From Viridibacillus soli (GTDB lineage Bacteria; Bacillota; Bacilli; Bacillales_A; Planococcaceae): a DNA stretch of 64,000 nucleotides. Positions 36,367 to 46,043 of the stretch are shown here, one piece after another. A program made the translations under genes and the position numbers. Position 1 is the stretch's first letter. Each line of letters begins with the position of its first letter. Where the stretch lies: positions 248,001 to 312,000 of the forward strand of contig NZ_JAEOAH010000003.1 in assembly GCF_016612995.1 (NCBI RefSeq), given 5' to 3'. The notes below the pieces were generated by a model. The model had not been told where the DNA came from and ran no database searches. It saw nothing but the letters and a program-made list of their open reading frames with translations.

Positions 36367-37566
36367 CTAATTGTTGATCGTTTTATTTTGCTTCGTAAAT
36401 CGGATTGTCATTTCCCCAACAAATATTATAAGAATGAAACACAGAAAAGATGGTGACTGAAAGAAGCTGCTTAACAAGACTATACACGCTTGCAAAACTA
36501 GCAATCCACGAAGTAACTTTTGTAGGGCTGTATGATGATTACTTGCTGGCACCGGATAAAAAGTATTCATGCGAATATTTCTAGTTGAAATGAACATATG
36601 TTTTAGTTGATAAATGGTCGCAAAAGACAAGGCGCTCACAAGCAACCATACGACAAAAGGTGTAGTCACAAATGCTGCTACAAATGCTGAAACAATCGTC
36701 AATCTTGCCCATAAATAAATGGACTCATCCGTACGTAAAAAAGTACGTATCATCAAATAAAGAGACGTATTCTTTTGATCGTAACGTATAAGTCTAGTCA
36801 CAAAACCTAACCACGCTCTTCGGCTAATATTTTCACGCAAAAACGGGACATCCGTAAAATAATTGACCAAGCGATAAAATCGAGTCATTCGAGCTCTCTC
36901 TATCTTTGAAAAATATTCAAAGGGAATAGGTTCTAACATAACTTTTTTTCTCAAATGATATTCAAATAGTTGCAAAATAGCGATAAAAATAATGAATCCT
37001 AAAAATTGACCTTCGATTGCAAGTTTTAATGTCATGATAGAAAGTACGATTCGTAGCAAACGATTTATAAAATGATGATCCCCCTGGTACTTCCAGTGGT
37101 TTGAGAACTCAATTCGCACATTAACATATTTTAGTATAATTATCGCAGAAAACCCTAACGAAATTTTCCATAATGATGGATTTTCTACTGTTAGTAACAG
37201 AGGAATTGCAGCACAATAAATGACAAGTACAGAAATAATTTGAGACCAGTATGTCCATAATATTGCTTTTCTAAAATATGCACCCATCCTAGACTCTAAC
37301 TGTAAAAAATATACTTGGTCAGGTTCGCGAATTAATGTGGTTGGTCTACTAAATGATAATAACGCTCCACATATAGTGGATACAATCCACTCAGCAGGAA
37401 AATCCTGCGTCACTACCTGCAACCATTTACCGTAATAAGAAACTGCAAAACCTAACACAATGATTATGGCGATATAACTTGTAGCAAACACAAATCGCAA
37501 ATATTTAAATAGTTCTCTCAAATATTGTTTGAACCGTATAGCCCAAATATCTTCTAAATTCTTCAT
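36367..37566 (-). CDS. ecsB: EcsB-type ABC transporter permease
   Basis: 399 residues with eight or so membrane helices. The EcsB family pattern is seen at the start (RFKQYLRELFKYLRFVFATS) and in the middle (PIPFEYFSKIERARMTRFYR, LWARLTIVSAFVAAFVTTP). EcsB pairs with the ATPase EcsA and affects secretion, sporulation and membrane-protease function in B. subtilis. No ecsA is found beside it here, so this is an orphan copy or its partner is elsewhere. ATG with TAGGAG 7 bases upstream. It is convergent to telA and its decayed copy. Confidence 0.85.
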   Translation of the reverse strand: MKNLEDIWAIRFKQYLRELFKYLRFVFATSYIAIIIVLGFAVSYYGKWLQVVTQDFPAEWIVSTICGALLSFSRPTTLIREPDQVYFLQLESRMGAYFRKAILWTYWSQIISVLVIYCAAIPLLLTVENPSLWKISLGFSAIIILKYVNVRIEFSNHWKYQGDHHFINRLLRIVLSIMTLKLAIEGQFLGFIIFIAILQLFEYHLRKKVMLEPIPFEYFSKIERARMTRFYRLVNYFTDVPFLRENISRRAWLGFVTRLIRYDQKNTSLYLMIRTFLRTDESIYLWARLTIVSAFVAAFVTTPFVVWLLVSALSFATIYQLKHMFISTRNIRMNTFYPVPASNHHTALQKLLRGLLVLQACIVLLSSFFQSPSFLCFILIIFVGEMTIRFTKQNKTINN

Positions 37567-37675
37567 TATGTTCTCCTAAATATAGAATGACCTTTTTACA
37601 TTGTAGTTAAATTCTAATAGTGTAAAGGAATGATTACAACCTCTTTCAACCATCTACCACATAATCAATTAAAAT

Positions 37676-37710
37676 AAGGGAACATCCTATCATTAGAAGT
37701 TCCCTTTCTT
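37676..37710. terminator. Bidirectional-type terminator
   Basis: AAGGGAAC/GTTCCCTT stem between ecsB and the TetR gene, with T-rich sequence after it on the plus strand. It may be an orphan, since both flanking genes read leftward and it lies upstream of ecsB and beyond the 3' end of tetR. Confidence 0.6.
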
Positions 37711-37761
37711 ATTCCTTTATGCCTTGTTATTTTTATAGCTGTTTTCAGTGACTAGCGATAG

Positions 37762-38294
37762 CTACTTGAACAACTTATCTAGCTCTCTTTCAATTAAATA
37801 TCTGATTCTTTCACTATCTACCGGTACAAAACCCATTAAAATATGCAGTGCAAGTCCATCAATAAATGCATGTAAATGGATGATTTCTTCTTCTAACTGT
37901 AGCCCATCCTTTAGGAGCTGCGAATCTTGTAAATGATGCATAATCCGTTCTATTATTTGCTTAACACCATCCTCTTTTAGTTCTTTTTTTCGTAACTTAT
38001 AAGAAACAAATTCAAGCCACACTTGCATTTCTACTAAATTATTTTCTTTGAAGGGAGTGGCTGTAGTTTATGTTCATATATTCTTTCATTTACTTGATTC
38101 TCCACAAGATGCATCGCAAATTGGATCAACTTTTCATGTGTTTTGAAATAATATTGAATCGCACCGAGTGAGAGATTCGCCTCCTTTGCAATTGAACGTA
38201 CCGTTGCCCCTTCTAAACCGTCACGTGCAATAACGTTCCATGTAGCTTTTGCGATAATTGTTTTTCTTTCTTCATGATCTACGATTTTAGGCAT
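37762..38294 (-). pseudogene. Frameshifted TetR-family regulator
   Basis: The first frame (38294-38034) gives a full TetR helix-turn-helix: RDGLEGATVRSIAKEANLSL, then GAIQYYFKTHEK, and stops after QPLPSKKII. One base out of phase the next frame continues ENNLVEMQVWLEFVSYKLRK and the rest of a TetR_C_6 (BetI-like) ligand domain, ending ELDKLFK. Joined, they make a normal protein of about 177-180 residues. The break falls in an A-rich run near 38043, so it could be a recent mutation or a sequencing error. A TATAAT lies right before the ATG with hardly any leader and no ribosome site, so the mRNA may be leaderless. Confidence 0.75.
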
Positions 38295-38346
38295 ATTTTA
38301 ATTATACTGTTTTGGAATATATTTGTATTTAAATGTATGTTATTAT

Positions 38347-38366
38347 TTTAATACAAATGTATTAAA
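38347..38366. promoter_or_regulatory. TetR-type operator palindrome
   Basis: Perfect inverted repeat TTTAATACA-AA-TGTATTAAA in the divergent region between the TetR gene and the membrane protein gene, ending next to the latter's ribosome site. A half-similar TTTGTATTTAAATG lies at about 38328. Probably the binding site of the frameshifted TetR. Confidence 0.65.
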
Positions 38367-38380
38367 AAGGAGTGGTGAAA

Positions 38381-38932
38381 ATGATTGTTTGGATTATTAC
38401 AGCGGAAATCGCTTTCTGGATTGCGATTATGGCTGCTCTTTTTTCTCGCTATATCTTAAAAAAGCTAAAGCTAAGTACTTTTTTGTTCATATTAGTACCC
38501 CTTATCGATTTAGCGTTGATCGTTTTTACGATTATGGATCTAAGAAACGGGGCTATTGCTTCGAGTGCTCACGGCATTTCTGCAATCTATATTGGCGTTT
38601 CGATTGCTTACGGGAAAACAATGATTACTTGGGCAGACGAAAAATTTCAAGTATGGTTTTTAAAGATTAATTTAAATAAAAAACCCTTAACTGGAGTGGC
38701 TAAGGGGATGAAGGAATTGAAATTGTTTGGCCAGCATATAATTGCATACTTATTAGGTAGCTCTATGCTTTGGCTTATGATAACAATTGTTGGCCATCAA
38801 GAAGATACAACTGCATTAGAACAAGTATGGAAAATTTGGTCTCTTGTTTTATTAATTGACGGAGTAATTAGCCTTTCCTACATATTGTTTCCAACAAAAA
38901 AGAAAACTTTTTTGGCTAACATAGGCCTTTAA
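38381..38932 (+). CDS. Multi-pass membrane protein (YmcC-like)
   Basis: 183 residues from the ATG at 38381 with AAGGAG upstream; the earlier start at 38372 lies in that site. Five or so hydrophobic helices (IVWIITAEIAFWIAIMAALF, LFILVPLIDLALIVFTIMDL, IIAYLLGSSMLWLMITIVG, SLVLLIDGVISLSYILF). The pattern matches Bacillus YmcC-type integral membrane proteins of unknown role. It is divergent from the TetR gene, behind its operator, so it is the likely target and may now be derepressed. Confidence 0.75.
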   Translation: MIVWIITAEIAFWIAIMAALFSRYILKKLKLSTFLFILVPLIDLALIVFTIMDLRNGAIASSAHGISAIYIGVSIAYGKTMITWADEKFQVWFLKINLNKKPLTGVAKGMKELKLFGQHIIAYLLGSSMLWLMITIVGHQEDTTALEQVWKIWSLVLLIDGVISLSYILFPTKKKTFLANIGL

Positions 38933-39040
38933 TGGCACAATATCAAAAATACAGGATTTCATAAAGTTGTACTCTGCTCTATCTATTTTTCAATTTTACA
39001 ACGATATTGTTTTTTCATTATTTTAAAAACCATATCCTTC

Positions 39041-39100
39041 ACTATACCGGTTACACTTCCCTGCTTGAAAAAGTGTAATCGATATAGTCATTTTTTTCTT
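39041..39100 (+). terminator. Terminator after the YmcC-like gene
   Basis: Long interrupted stem (ACTATA and TTACACTT pairing with AAGTGTAA and TATAGT) followed by TTTTTTTCTT. The rest of 38933-39265 holds no visible gene. Confidence 0.7.
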
Positions 39101-39265
39101 CAATAGTTGGTCATCTGCCTACAAGCTCATGTTTCCTTGTGACATCTAATCCCATATCAGTGCGTTTTGGATTATAGTGATGCTCCTATTCCGCAAAAAC
39201 AGCAATTTTGAAAGCTCGCTTCACAAGTAGATCGTTAATTCAAAAACTAGGATTTAAGAATGTCA

Positions 39266-40729
39266 CTATTGTCCGTCTATCATATTCTTTATGACAATTC
39301 TAAAATAAGCTCCCCCTTCTATCCTGTTCTTAGCTAGGATTTCACCATTATGTTTTTTAACTATTGTTTGTGCGATGAATAATCCTAAACCTGAATGACC
39401 GTCCTCACTAAATTTCACTGTGTTTTCTCGGTAAAACTTTTCGAAAATTTTAGTTGTATTTTGCCCTGAAAAACCTTTTCCATTATCGGTTATTTCGAAA
39501 ATAATTTCGTCATTCGTTATAATTGTTTCCCAACTTATTACGCCTTCTACAGGTGTATAGCGGAGACTATTTGCAAAGATATTATCAAGCACCTGGTTTA
39601 TACGAAAGACATCAATAAAAAGAGGATGCTCATCGGTTTGAAGATTTTTTAAAGCAGTCTTTAATGTAATATCCTTTTTCTCGCTTAGTAAAGTGTATTC
39701 TCTTAATTTTGAAGACACGTAATTATTAACATCTGTTTCTTTTATATCTAATTTAAATTCAGGTTGTTCTACTTTTGAGATTTCATTTAACTCATTGATC
39801 AGCTTAATAGATCGATGACAACTTGTCATAATTGTCTTTAGATATTGATCTTGGCGCTCAATATTGTAATATTCCATTTCTAACAATCCTTCAGCATGAC
39901 CTTGGATAATTGTTAAAGGCGTTTTAAGATCATGTGCTACAGCTGCGATCAATTCCTTTCGTTCTCTCTCCATATCCCACTGCTTTTGAAGAGACTCTTT
40001 TAGTGCTTCCTTCATTTCTTCAAATGCAAAAACAAGCTGATTAAGTTCTTTTGTACTATTAATATGTGCTAATGAAAAATCCAAATCATGTTTTTCAATT
40101 TTATGTGTACCTTCAATAATCTCGTTAAAAGGTCGTTCAATTCTTTCACTGAAACGTTTCCCTACTAGGTATGAAATTAAATGAAAATAAAAGAAAGGCA
40201 CACAAAATGCACTGATATAGATAAACCATAGTAGGAGCGAATCATTAGGATTCGAAGACATTACAGATAATTTATAGCGGAATCCTATAGCTCCAAGCAA
40301 ATTTTCCCTGTCATCAAAAATAGGATAATATTTAATAATTTGGTCTTCATCAAATAGATTAATATTGAGTTTCTTTATCAAATTAGTTTCTGAAGAGATA
40401 TAAGATTGTGACATACTTCCATACATTATCTGTCCTTTTCTATCAATTACTTGATAATCAATACCTTCTAACGGTATTAATGCATTCAATGTTTCCTTAT
40501 TTGCTTTATCAATTATGTCGCCCTTTTCTTGAATCTTTTTAACTAATTTTGGAATTTTACCTTCATAGTAATTTGCAGGGTGGATTTTATTATTCAAAGA
40601 AAGTAGTAAAATGACAATGAATACCCAAGTAATTATTGTAGCGATAATACTTAGTATGAAAACCAAGTAAAAAGACGATATTATTTGCCCGCGTAATGTC
40701 TGGGTACTTAGCCGCTTTAACTTCCCCAT
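39266..40729 (-). CDS. Sensor histidine kinase
   Basis: 487 residues. Two membrane helices flank an extracellular sensor region of about 130 residues (first helix IISSFYLVFILSIIATIITW, second near 165-190). A HAMP-type linker (PFNEIIEGTHKIEKHDL) leads to HisKA with the phospho-His in LIAAVAHDLKTPLTIIQGH and an HATPase domain with N, G1 and G2 boxes (VLDNIFANSLRYTP, EITDNGKGF, SGLGLFIAQTIV). The start overlaps the response-regulator gene by 13 bases. The signal is unknown. Confidence 0.92.
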   Translation of the reverse strand: MGKLKRLSTQTLRGQIISSFYLVFILSIIATIITWVFIVILLLSLNNKIHPANYYEGKIPKLVKKIQEKGDIIDKANKETLNALIPLEGIDYQVIDRKGQIMYGSMSQSYISSETNLIKKLNINLFDEDQIIKYYPIFDDRENLLGAIGFRYKLSVMSSNPNDSLLLWFIYISAFCVPFFYFHLISYLVGKRFSERIERPFNEIIEGTHKIEKHDLDFSLAHINSTKELNQLVFAFEEMKEALKESLQKQWDMERERKELIAAVAHDLKTPLTIIQGHAEGLLEMEYYNIERQDQYLKTIMTSCHRSIKLINELNEISKVEQPEFKLDIKETDVNNYVSSKLREYTLLSEKKDITLKTALKNLQTDEHPLFIDVFRINQVLDNIFANSLRYTPVEGVISWETIITNDEIIFEITDNGKGFSGQNTTKIFEKFYRENTVKFSEDGHSGLGLFIAQTIVKKHNGEILAKNRIEGGAYFRIVIKNMIDGQ

Positions 40730-41397
40730 TTATATCCTACTCCCCAAATCGTTTCAATATAGGTTGTCTGAGGGTCTTTTTCCAGCAATTTTGCCCTGAT
40801 ATTTTTGATGTGTTCAGTCACTGTTGAAGTATCACCTACTGCTTCCAAACCCCAAACATAATCGTAGATTTGATCTTTAGACAAAACTTGCTCGCGATGT
40901 AAGACAAAATATTTAAGTATCTCAAATTCTCGATATGTAAATCTAATTTTTTCATGTTGACAATAAACTTCATGTGCTAAAGTGTCAATGATGAGATTTT
41001 TTTGATAAATGCACTGTTTTCTTTCCGAACGTGCTCTTTTCTCACGTCTGAGATGAACAAAGATCCTTGTTTTTAATTCCTTTAAACTGAAAGGCTTTTC
41101 TATATAATCATCTCCACCCACCATCAATCCCTGAATCCTGTCTTGCTCAGTATTTTTGGCACTAACAAAGATAATTGGGCAAGAAATACTAGTCCTGATA
41201 TGTTCGCATAGTTCAAAGCCATTCATACCTGGCATCATTACATCAAGTACAATCAAATCAGGTTTTTTATTTAACAAATTCAGTGCTTCACCACTATTGT
41301 AGGCACTATATACAATATACCCCTCATCTTCGAGTGAATTCTTTATAAACGTTATGATATCTTTTTCATCATCCACAATTAGAATTTTCCCATTCAT
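40717..41397 (-). CDS. OmpR/PhoB-family response regulator
   Basis: 226 residues. The receiver has the acidic pair in ILIVDDEKDI, the phospho-Asp in LIVLDVMMPGMNG, and the conserved Lys in GGDDYIEKPFSLKEL. The C-terminal winged helix has RFTYREFEILKYFVLH and the wing ETIWGVGYKW. It pairs with the kinase that overlaps its 3' end. No transporter or other obvious target lies next to it; the genes upstream are IS fragments. Confidence 0.93.
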   Translation of the reverse strand: MNGKILIVDDEKDIITFIKNSLEDEGYIVYSAYNSGEALNLLNKKPDLIVLDVMMPGMNGFELCEHIRTSISCPIIFVSAKNTEQDRIQGLMVGGDDYIEKPFSLKELKTRIFVHLRREKRARSERKQCIYQKNLIIDTLAHEVYCQHEKIRFTYREFEILKYFVLHREQVLSKDQIYDYVWGLEAVGDTSTVTEHIKNIRAKLLEKDPQTTYIETIWGVGYKWGS

Positions 41398-41518
41398 GGC
41401 TACTACCCCATCCAGTCAAGTTTTTCTAAACTATTACATTTAATATAAAGCCTACCAAAATAATAACAAACACTAGTAACATTAAGCTATTGTTTGCTGC
41501 CCTAAAAATCGGAAAATC

Positions 41519-41779
41519 TCATCTGTCATTGTTAAGTAAAAATGAAAGGTACTCAGAAATATAAATGCTACTAACTAATACCCCGTAAATGGAAATATAA
41601 TACAAACTAGCATTTGGCCTAAGGAGACTAATTAGAATACTCATTATATTTAGCGCAAGTAGAATAGCAAATGCTAACATATAAAATTTGATAACGTAAA
41701 AGAATGTATCTATGAATTGTAACGAATACGTATGAAAGATCGTTACTTCAGGAACCTCATATGCCGTTCGCCGTCGCAT
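41519..41779 (-). CDS. Possible small membrane protein
   Basis: An 86-codon frame with two strong hydrophobic segments (FYVIKFYMLAFAILLALNIM, ISLLRPNASLYYISIYGVLV) but no ribosome site at its start. The first dozen residues look unlike the rest. It may be a 5'-truncated gene. It lies between the two-component genes and the IS30 remnant. Confidence 0.35.
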   Translation of the reverse strand: MRRRTAYEVPEVTIFHTYSLQFIDTFFYVIKFYMLAFAILLALNIMSILISLLRPNASLYYISIYGVLVSSIYISEYLSFLLNNDR

Positions 41780-41928
41780 TCAAAAGGAATCGCATGCTTA
41801 TGATCGTAAAAAATGCACACGAATACCCTATGTATTTTATACAAGAGAAAGCGCACTTAACAAGGTAAAGACTTGGTATTTAGAACGATATACGAGTATG
41901 TCCCCCGCTCAAAAGAGCTCATAAATTG

Positions 41929-42024
41929 AAAGAAGCGTTATATTTAATCAACAATCTCCCAAGAAATTACTTGGGTTGGAAACTTGCACACGAAGCGTTC
42001 ATGGAGCAAGTGTTGCACTTAATT
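41929..42024 (+). pseudogene. IS30-family transposase C-terminal remnant
   Basis: The frame reads INNLPRNYLGWKLAHEAFME, then QVLHLI, which is the end of IS30 transposases (LNNRPRKxLGWKTPxExF ... LHLT). Preceding catalytic parts are missing or unrecognisable. Confidence 0.55.
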
Positions 42025-42163
42025 TGGCTGAGCAACATACAAAACAACCAATTTATAACATTTACCCAAATATTATATTTTTTTAAAAATTTTTGTATAA
42101 ATAAAAGAGAATTATTGGAAAAAATGTAGAATAAGTAAGTTATCAAAGAAAAGGAGTGATTTA

Positions 42164-42466
42164 ATGAAAAAATTATCAACTTTATTTGGAATTGGCGCTT
42201 TAAGTGTGGTGTTATTTACCGGGGTTCCTAATCATTCATTTGCGACATCAAGTACTCCAGATTCAGTAACTGACGCAACATACAGTAAATTTGTAAGTGT
42301 TAATAAATATTATGATGGTAAAGTTACTCCAAGACAAACTATTACCTACAACAGTCATGGTTATAGTGGCACTCTTACTTTAGACGATTATGCATATGAT
42401 GGAACTATGACTTTAGCGAGTTATAGTGGATATGTTAATTGTTCCGGTCTTTGTCCTATAGAATAA
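42164..42466 (+). CDS. Small secreted protein, 100 residues
   Basis: ATG with AAAGGAGTG upstream. Residues 1-27 are a typical signal peptide (MKKLSTLFGIGALSVVLFTG ... SFA). The mature part is rich in Tyr, Ser, Gly and Thr with a repeated beta-type unit (GYSGTLTLDDYAYDGTMTLA, then SYSGYV) and ends with two Cys in NCSGLCPIE. The YSGTLxL unit is found in several small exported Gram-positive proteins of unknown role. A strong terminator follows. It could be a surface or antimicrobial-type peptide, but nothing proves that. Confidence 0.7.
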   Translation: MKKLSTLFGIGALSVVLFTGVPNHSFATSSTPDSVTDATYSKFVSVNKYYDGKVTPRQTITYNSHGYSGTLTLDDYAYDGTMTLASYSGYVNCSGLCPIE

Positions 42467-42556
42467 TAATTTACTAGAAAAATGACTAAATGTAGGATAT
42501 ATAAGTCACTACTTATATATCCTACAACCTAATAAACTAATATTTCCTTAATTTGA

Positions 42557-42591
42557 AAGAAGAACTCTTCTACGAAGAGTTCTTCTTTTTA
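42557..42591 (+). terminator. Terminator of the secreted-protein gene
   Basis: Perfect 14-bp stem AAGAAGAACTCTTC/GAAGAGTTCTTCTT with a 3-base loop and a T tail. A further palindrome (GATATATAAGT...ACTTATATATC) lies at 42497-42522. Confidence 0.9.
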
Positions 42592-42889
42592 TTATTCCAT
42601 CAAGTGATTCCAATATATTTGTCTTTTTTAACAATCAAAATATGAAGCTTTTATCAAATACTTTCGGCTTTTTCTTTGTGGTGCCTTGCCATTTTACTCA
42701 TCATTTTTTATTAGAAGTCAAGAATTAAAGTGAAAAATTTGATATATTAACATTATAAGGATTTTTATTTCATTTATAAGATAATCAGTGCATAAAAAAA
42801 TGCTGCTTATTTGTTATTCAACTATCAGACAAAATAGTGCAATATGAGAGCAGTAAAAAGCTACTACTATTTATTATGTAACTACCAAT

Positions 42890-43718
42890 TGTGATAACAT
42901 TGGCGACGAGAACCACTGGTGGAAATGGTTTCCCAACGAAAAAAAGTTTATAGTTTCATCTCAATCTAATTTGTTTCCTACTGGATGGGAACCAGTTCAT
43001 CTTTTTAAAGTTCCATTAGATGCCTATCTTGATTCGAAAAAAAATAAAGCCTTTTTACATCATTCAAATAAATACAACCGACTTATTTGCTATTGATACC
43101 AAACATTTTAAATGGAGTGCTGATGGTAAATGGGTTAGTTTTTTTGCAACTCCCACTGCATCTTGGTCCAATGATAGCAATACACTATGTGTACTTTCAT
43201 CAGCAGCAGACCACTTTCAAGTTATAGGTAAGATGCTCTGGTATGAAAAATGGAAAAAATGGGCTCCTACAAAAAATCAACTAGCTTTCATATCTGGTGA
43301 AGGAAGATTTTTCGTTGAAAATACTATTACAACCGTTATAGATATTACTACCTTTTACGAGAGAAAGGAATACACACCTAAAGGATATGTTGACCTTGAC
43401 TTGGAATGGCTCTCTCCAGATGAAGTAGTTGTTGCTCGTGCAAAAGAAAACAAGGAGTGGAAAGAGGGTCCAATTCCAACTATGTTTACAAGTCTATATG
43501 CAATTAATATAAAATCTGGAGAACAGAAGCAGTTTACTTTTCCAAAGAAAAATGAACTAGATAGTGCATCTCTAGTTGTTGGGTCAAATATCACTTGGTA
43601 TAGCAGTATAGAACAGGAACATCAAGGAGATGTATGGGCTAAAGATAGCATAAATGGTTTGGAATATAGTTGGTTAAAAAATGTAGCCTCTACACCGACT
43701 TTTTTCAATAAAAAGTAA
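42890..43718 (+). pseudogene. Frameshifted TolB/beta-propeller-like gene
   Basis: A first frame (HWWKWFPNEKKFIVSSQSNL ... EPVHLFKVPLDAY) loses phase near 43055, and a second frame continues with TDLFAIDTKHFKWSADGKWV and later WLSPDEVVVARAKE and INIKSGEQKQFTFPKK. The repeated W-S-x-D-G-K-W turns are those of WD40-like/TolB beta propellers. There is no start codon with a ribosome site and no signal peptide, so the 5' end is lost. A dead gene. Confidence 0.6.
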
Positions 43719-43785
43719 TTGAAATATCCACAACTCCTATATTTTCTTATTCAGCTATCAAGGTATTAGTTGAATAAAAAATGTA

Positions 43786-43812
43786 AGATAGACTTATTAA
43801 AAGTCTATCTTT
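43786..43812. terminator. Terminator-like hairpin between convergent genes
   Basis: AAGATAGACTT/AAGTCTATCTT stem. It can serve the plus-strand pseudogene and the minus-strand oxidoreductase. Confidence 0.65.
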
Positions 43813-43865
43813 GATTCTGAATAACATCTTATTTAAATTTTTCAAAATGACTTGCAACCGGTAGA

Positions 43866-44504
43866 TTACATTGCAATAAATGGGGTTTGATGAATATACT
43901 GTTTGTTTTCAATCTGACTAATGATAAAACTTGCTATATCTTTATTAGTAATCTTCGTACCAGGCATATCGTAAAGGCTTTCCTTAATATTCCCCATTTC
44001 CGAACCCTCAACTACAAATGGTAAGCGGATTAGTGTCCATTCAATTCCTCTATTTTCTTGAAGAATGGTCAACTCTTCCTTCTTATCCTTCAACATCTTA
44101 GAAAAGAAAATTTCAAATAGCTTTGCACCAATCTTATTAAAAACTGTTTTTCTATCTCCTTTAATATTGAGCGATCCTCCTGTAACACCTATATATCGAC
44201 TAATTTCAAATTCTTTCATTACTTCAAATATATTTTTCGTTAGGCTGCTATAGATTGGTTCATCTTTAGGAGGTTGGCCAAAGGTATTTATGACAATATG
44301 ACACCCATTCAGAAGGAGTTTTATGTTATCTATATTTTCAACTGTACCTTCTATAATCTCAATTCTTTCATCTTTATCCGTAATCTTTTCTAGATTTCGA
44401 ACAAGCATACGAACTTGATAACCATTTTGTAACGCTTTAGAAGCGATGTAACGTCCAACTTTTCCCGTGCCTCCAATTATAGCGATTTTATAAGCATGAT
44501 CCAT
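43866..44504 (-). CDS. NAD(P)-binding oxidoreductase/epimerase (NmrA-like SDR)
   Basis: 212 residues from the ATG at 44504 with GGGGGGAT upstream. The Rossmann start is KIAIIGGTGKVGRYIASKAL, followed by RMLVRNLEK. Atypical SDR features include IGVTGGSLNIKGD and WTLIRLPFVVEG. This group covers NmrA-like redox sensors and quinone or flavin reductases; no full YxxxK catalytic pair is obvious. Cytosolic. It is a single gene, with its end facing the decayed propeller gene. Confidence 0.85.
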   Translation of the reverse strand: MDHAYKIAIIGGTGKVGRYIASKALQNGYQVRMLVRNLEKITDKDERIEIIEGTVENIDNIKLLLNGCHIVINTFGQPPKDEPIYSSLTKNIFEVMKEFEISRYIGVTGGSLNIKGDRKTVFNKIGAKLFEIFFSKMLKDKKEELTILQENRGIEWTLIRLPFVVEGSEMGNIKESLYDMPGTKITNKDIASFIISQIENKQYIHQTPFIAM

Positions 44505-44649
44505 AAATATCCCCCCCAAGTATAGTCGTTTACTTTAGCTAGTAAATCATTAACATATTTAACTTTGTTACAGCTCTATCATATCTTCGGAATCCACTTT
44601 TCACTTCATAATAAATATATACACAGTTTTTTATAGAGAGATTGATAAG

Positions 44650-44682
44650 AAGGGACCTCCCTGTCAATAGGAGTTCCCTTTC
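44650..44682 (-). terminator. Terminator after the GNAT gene
   Basis: AAGGGA-CCTCC pairs with GGAG-TTCCCTT. On the minus strand it follows the acetyltransferase stop by about 85 bases. Confidence 0.55.
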
Positions 44683-44766
44683 TAATTCTACAGTATGATT
44701 CTTTTATAAAAATTTCCGATTATTTTATGTACTTCTTGCTAAGCTAACGCCTGGTTAGTTCTATAA

Positions 44767-45303
44767 TTAAAATGGTAATTCATTGATTTTAATAGGTGTT
44801 AACACTTTATTTTCCCAATCTGATCTAATAGTTGCATAACACAATGAATCTGAAACACTGCCATCATCATTTTCCCAGGCATTTCGTAAATAGCCTTCTT
44901 TGACAAAACCGCATTTGCTTAGTGTTTTTCTCATTGCTAAATTATCACTTCTAGTATATGCCTCAATTCTAATTTTTTTATCAGGGAGAGTAAATATGTA
45001 ATCTTTGAGCCAGTTAAGGGCTCCTGTTCCAAGTCCCTTCCCTCTAAAATTATTACCTAATCGAATATCAAATAATGGAATAGTATCAGTAATATCATGA
45101 ATAATAATCAAACCAACTTTTTCTCCATCATTCTCTATCCAAATAGTTTGCTTATCATCTTTATACCAGCCTTCATGATAGTTTTTAGTAATTTGTTCTG
45201 AAGTAGGTTTAGGGTTTCCGTGAAATTCCCAATAATTTTTTGTCATAAATGATATTAGTTCATCAAGTTCATTCTTTAATGGTTTAAAATTTAAATCATT
45301 CAT
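44767..45303 (-). CDS. GNAT N-acetyltransferase (RimJ/RimL-like)
   Basis: 178 residues from the ATG at 45303 with GGGGAAGG upstream. IRLGNNFRGKGLGTGALNWL is the acetyl-CoA binding motif and RSDNLAMRKTLSKCGFVKEG the following alpha/beta turn; DSLCYATIRSDWEN is typical of the RimJ/RimL branch. The acceptor is unknown. It is a single gene. Confidence 0.87.
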   Translation of the reverse strand: MNDLNFKPLKNELDELISFMTKNYWEFHGNPKPTSEQITKNYHEGWYKDDKQTIWIENDGEKVGLIIIHDITDTIPLFDIRLGNNFRGKGLGTGALNWLKDYIFTLPDKKIRIEAYTRSDNLAMRKTLSKCGFVKEGYLRNAWENDDGSVSDSLCYATIRSDWENKVLTPIKINELPF

Positions 45304-45578
45304 ATTTCCTTCCCCCAATCTTCCTTATGGACACCTTTTAACAATACCATATAAATACAATTATTCAATATTAAGAGTTTTAGGTAGTGTAAATTGAGCT
45401 TATTTTTTCTATACCAACTTCAGTAATCATCTCAAGTACATGGGCCAATCATAAATGTTATAACTAATGTACCTTCGTTAAGAATAATAATTATTCGATA
45501 CATATTATAATTCAGCAAAAAAATTAAGTAGTATATTCGTATATAGTTGCTCAATCTTCATATACATTTTTAACTTTG

Positions 45579-46043
45579 TTAAAACTCTACCATATCTTCG
45601 GAAAACTGTTCTTCCGACATTACTTGTAAACCGTTTCGTTTAAGTAAAGCTGTTGTAACACCGTTTCCGACAATCTTTTCACCTTTAAATTGCCCATTAT
45701 AAATCATTGCACTACCACATGAAGGGCTATACTCTTTAAGAACAATGATTGTCGCCTCAAGCTCCTGTACCGTTTTAAGCGTAGCAAAAGCACCTTTGAT
45801 GTATAAATCCGTAACATCTCTACCTGATTTTTCAATTACTCTAGCATTCCCGTCCAGTACATCCTCCCCCTTACCGCCTATTATTTCAGCTGGTTCTCTC
45901 GGGGTTGAAAAACCACCTAACAGTTCAGGACATACCGTAACAGCTTTATTTACTTCGATTAGTTTATGAATTTTCCGATCTAAACTATGTGTACCGTTAT
46001 ATCTTACTTGTAAACCTGCCAAACATGAGCTCACTATTATCAA
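45579..46043 (-). CDS. DUF523 family protein
   Basis: 154 residues from a TTG at 46043 with GAGGTG 6 bases upstream. This gives MIIVSSCLAGLQVRYNGTHS, the standard DUF523 N-terminus. Conserved cysteines appear in SSCLAG, VCPELLGG and LKEYSPSCGS, which suggest metal or Fe-S binding. The 50 residues of open frame before the TTG are not part of the family. Function is unknown; relatives fuse to DUF1722. The 46044-46377 gap holds no gene I can name. Confidence 0.87.
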   Translation of the reverse strand: MIIVSSCLAGLQVRYNGTHSLDRKIHKLIEVNKAVTVCPELLGGFSTPREPAEIIGGKGEDVLDGNARVIEKSGRDVTDLYIKGAFATLKTVQELEATIIVLKEYSPSCGSAMIYNGQFKGEKIVGNGVTTALLKRNGLQVMSEEQFSEDMVEF

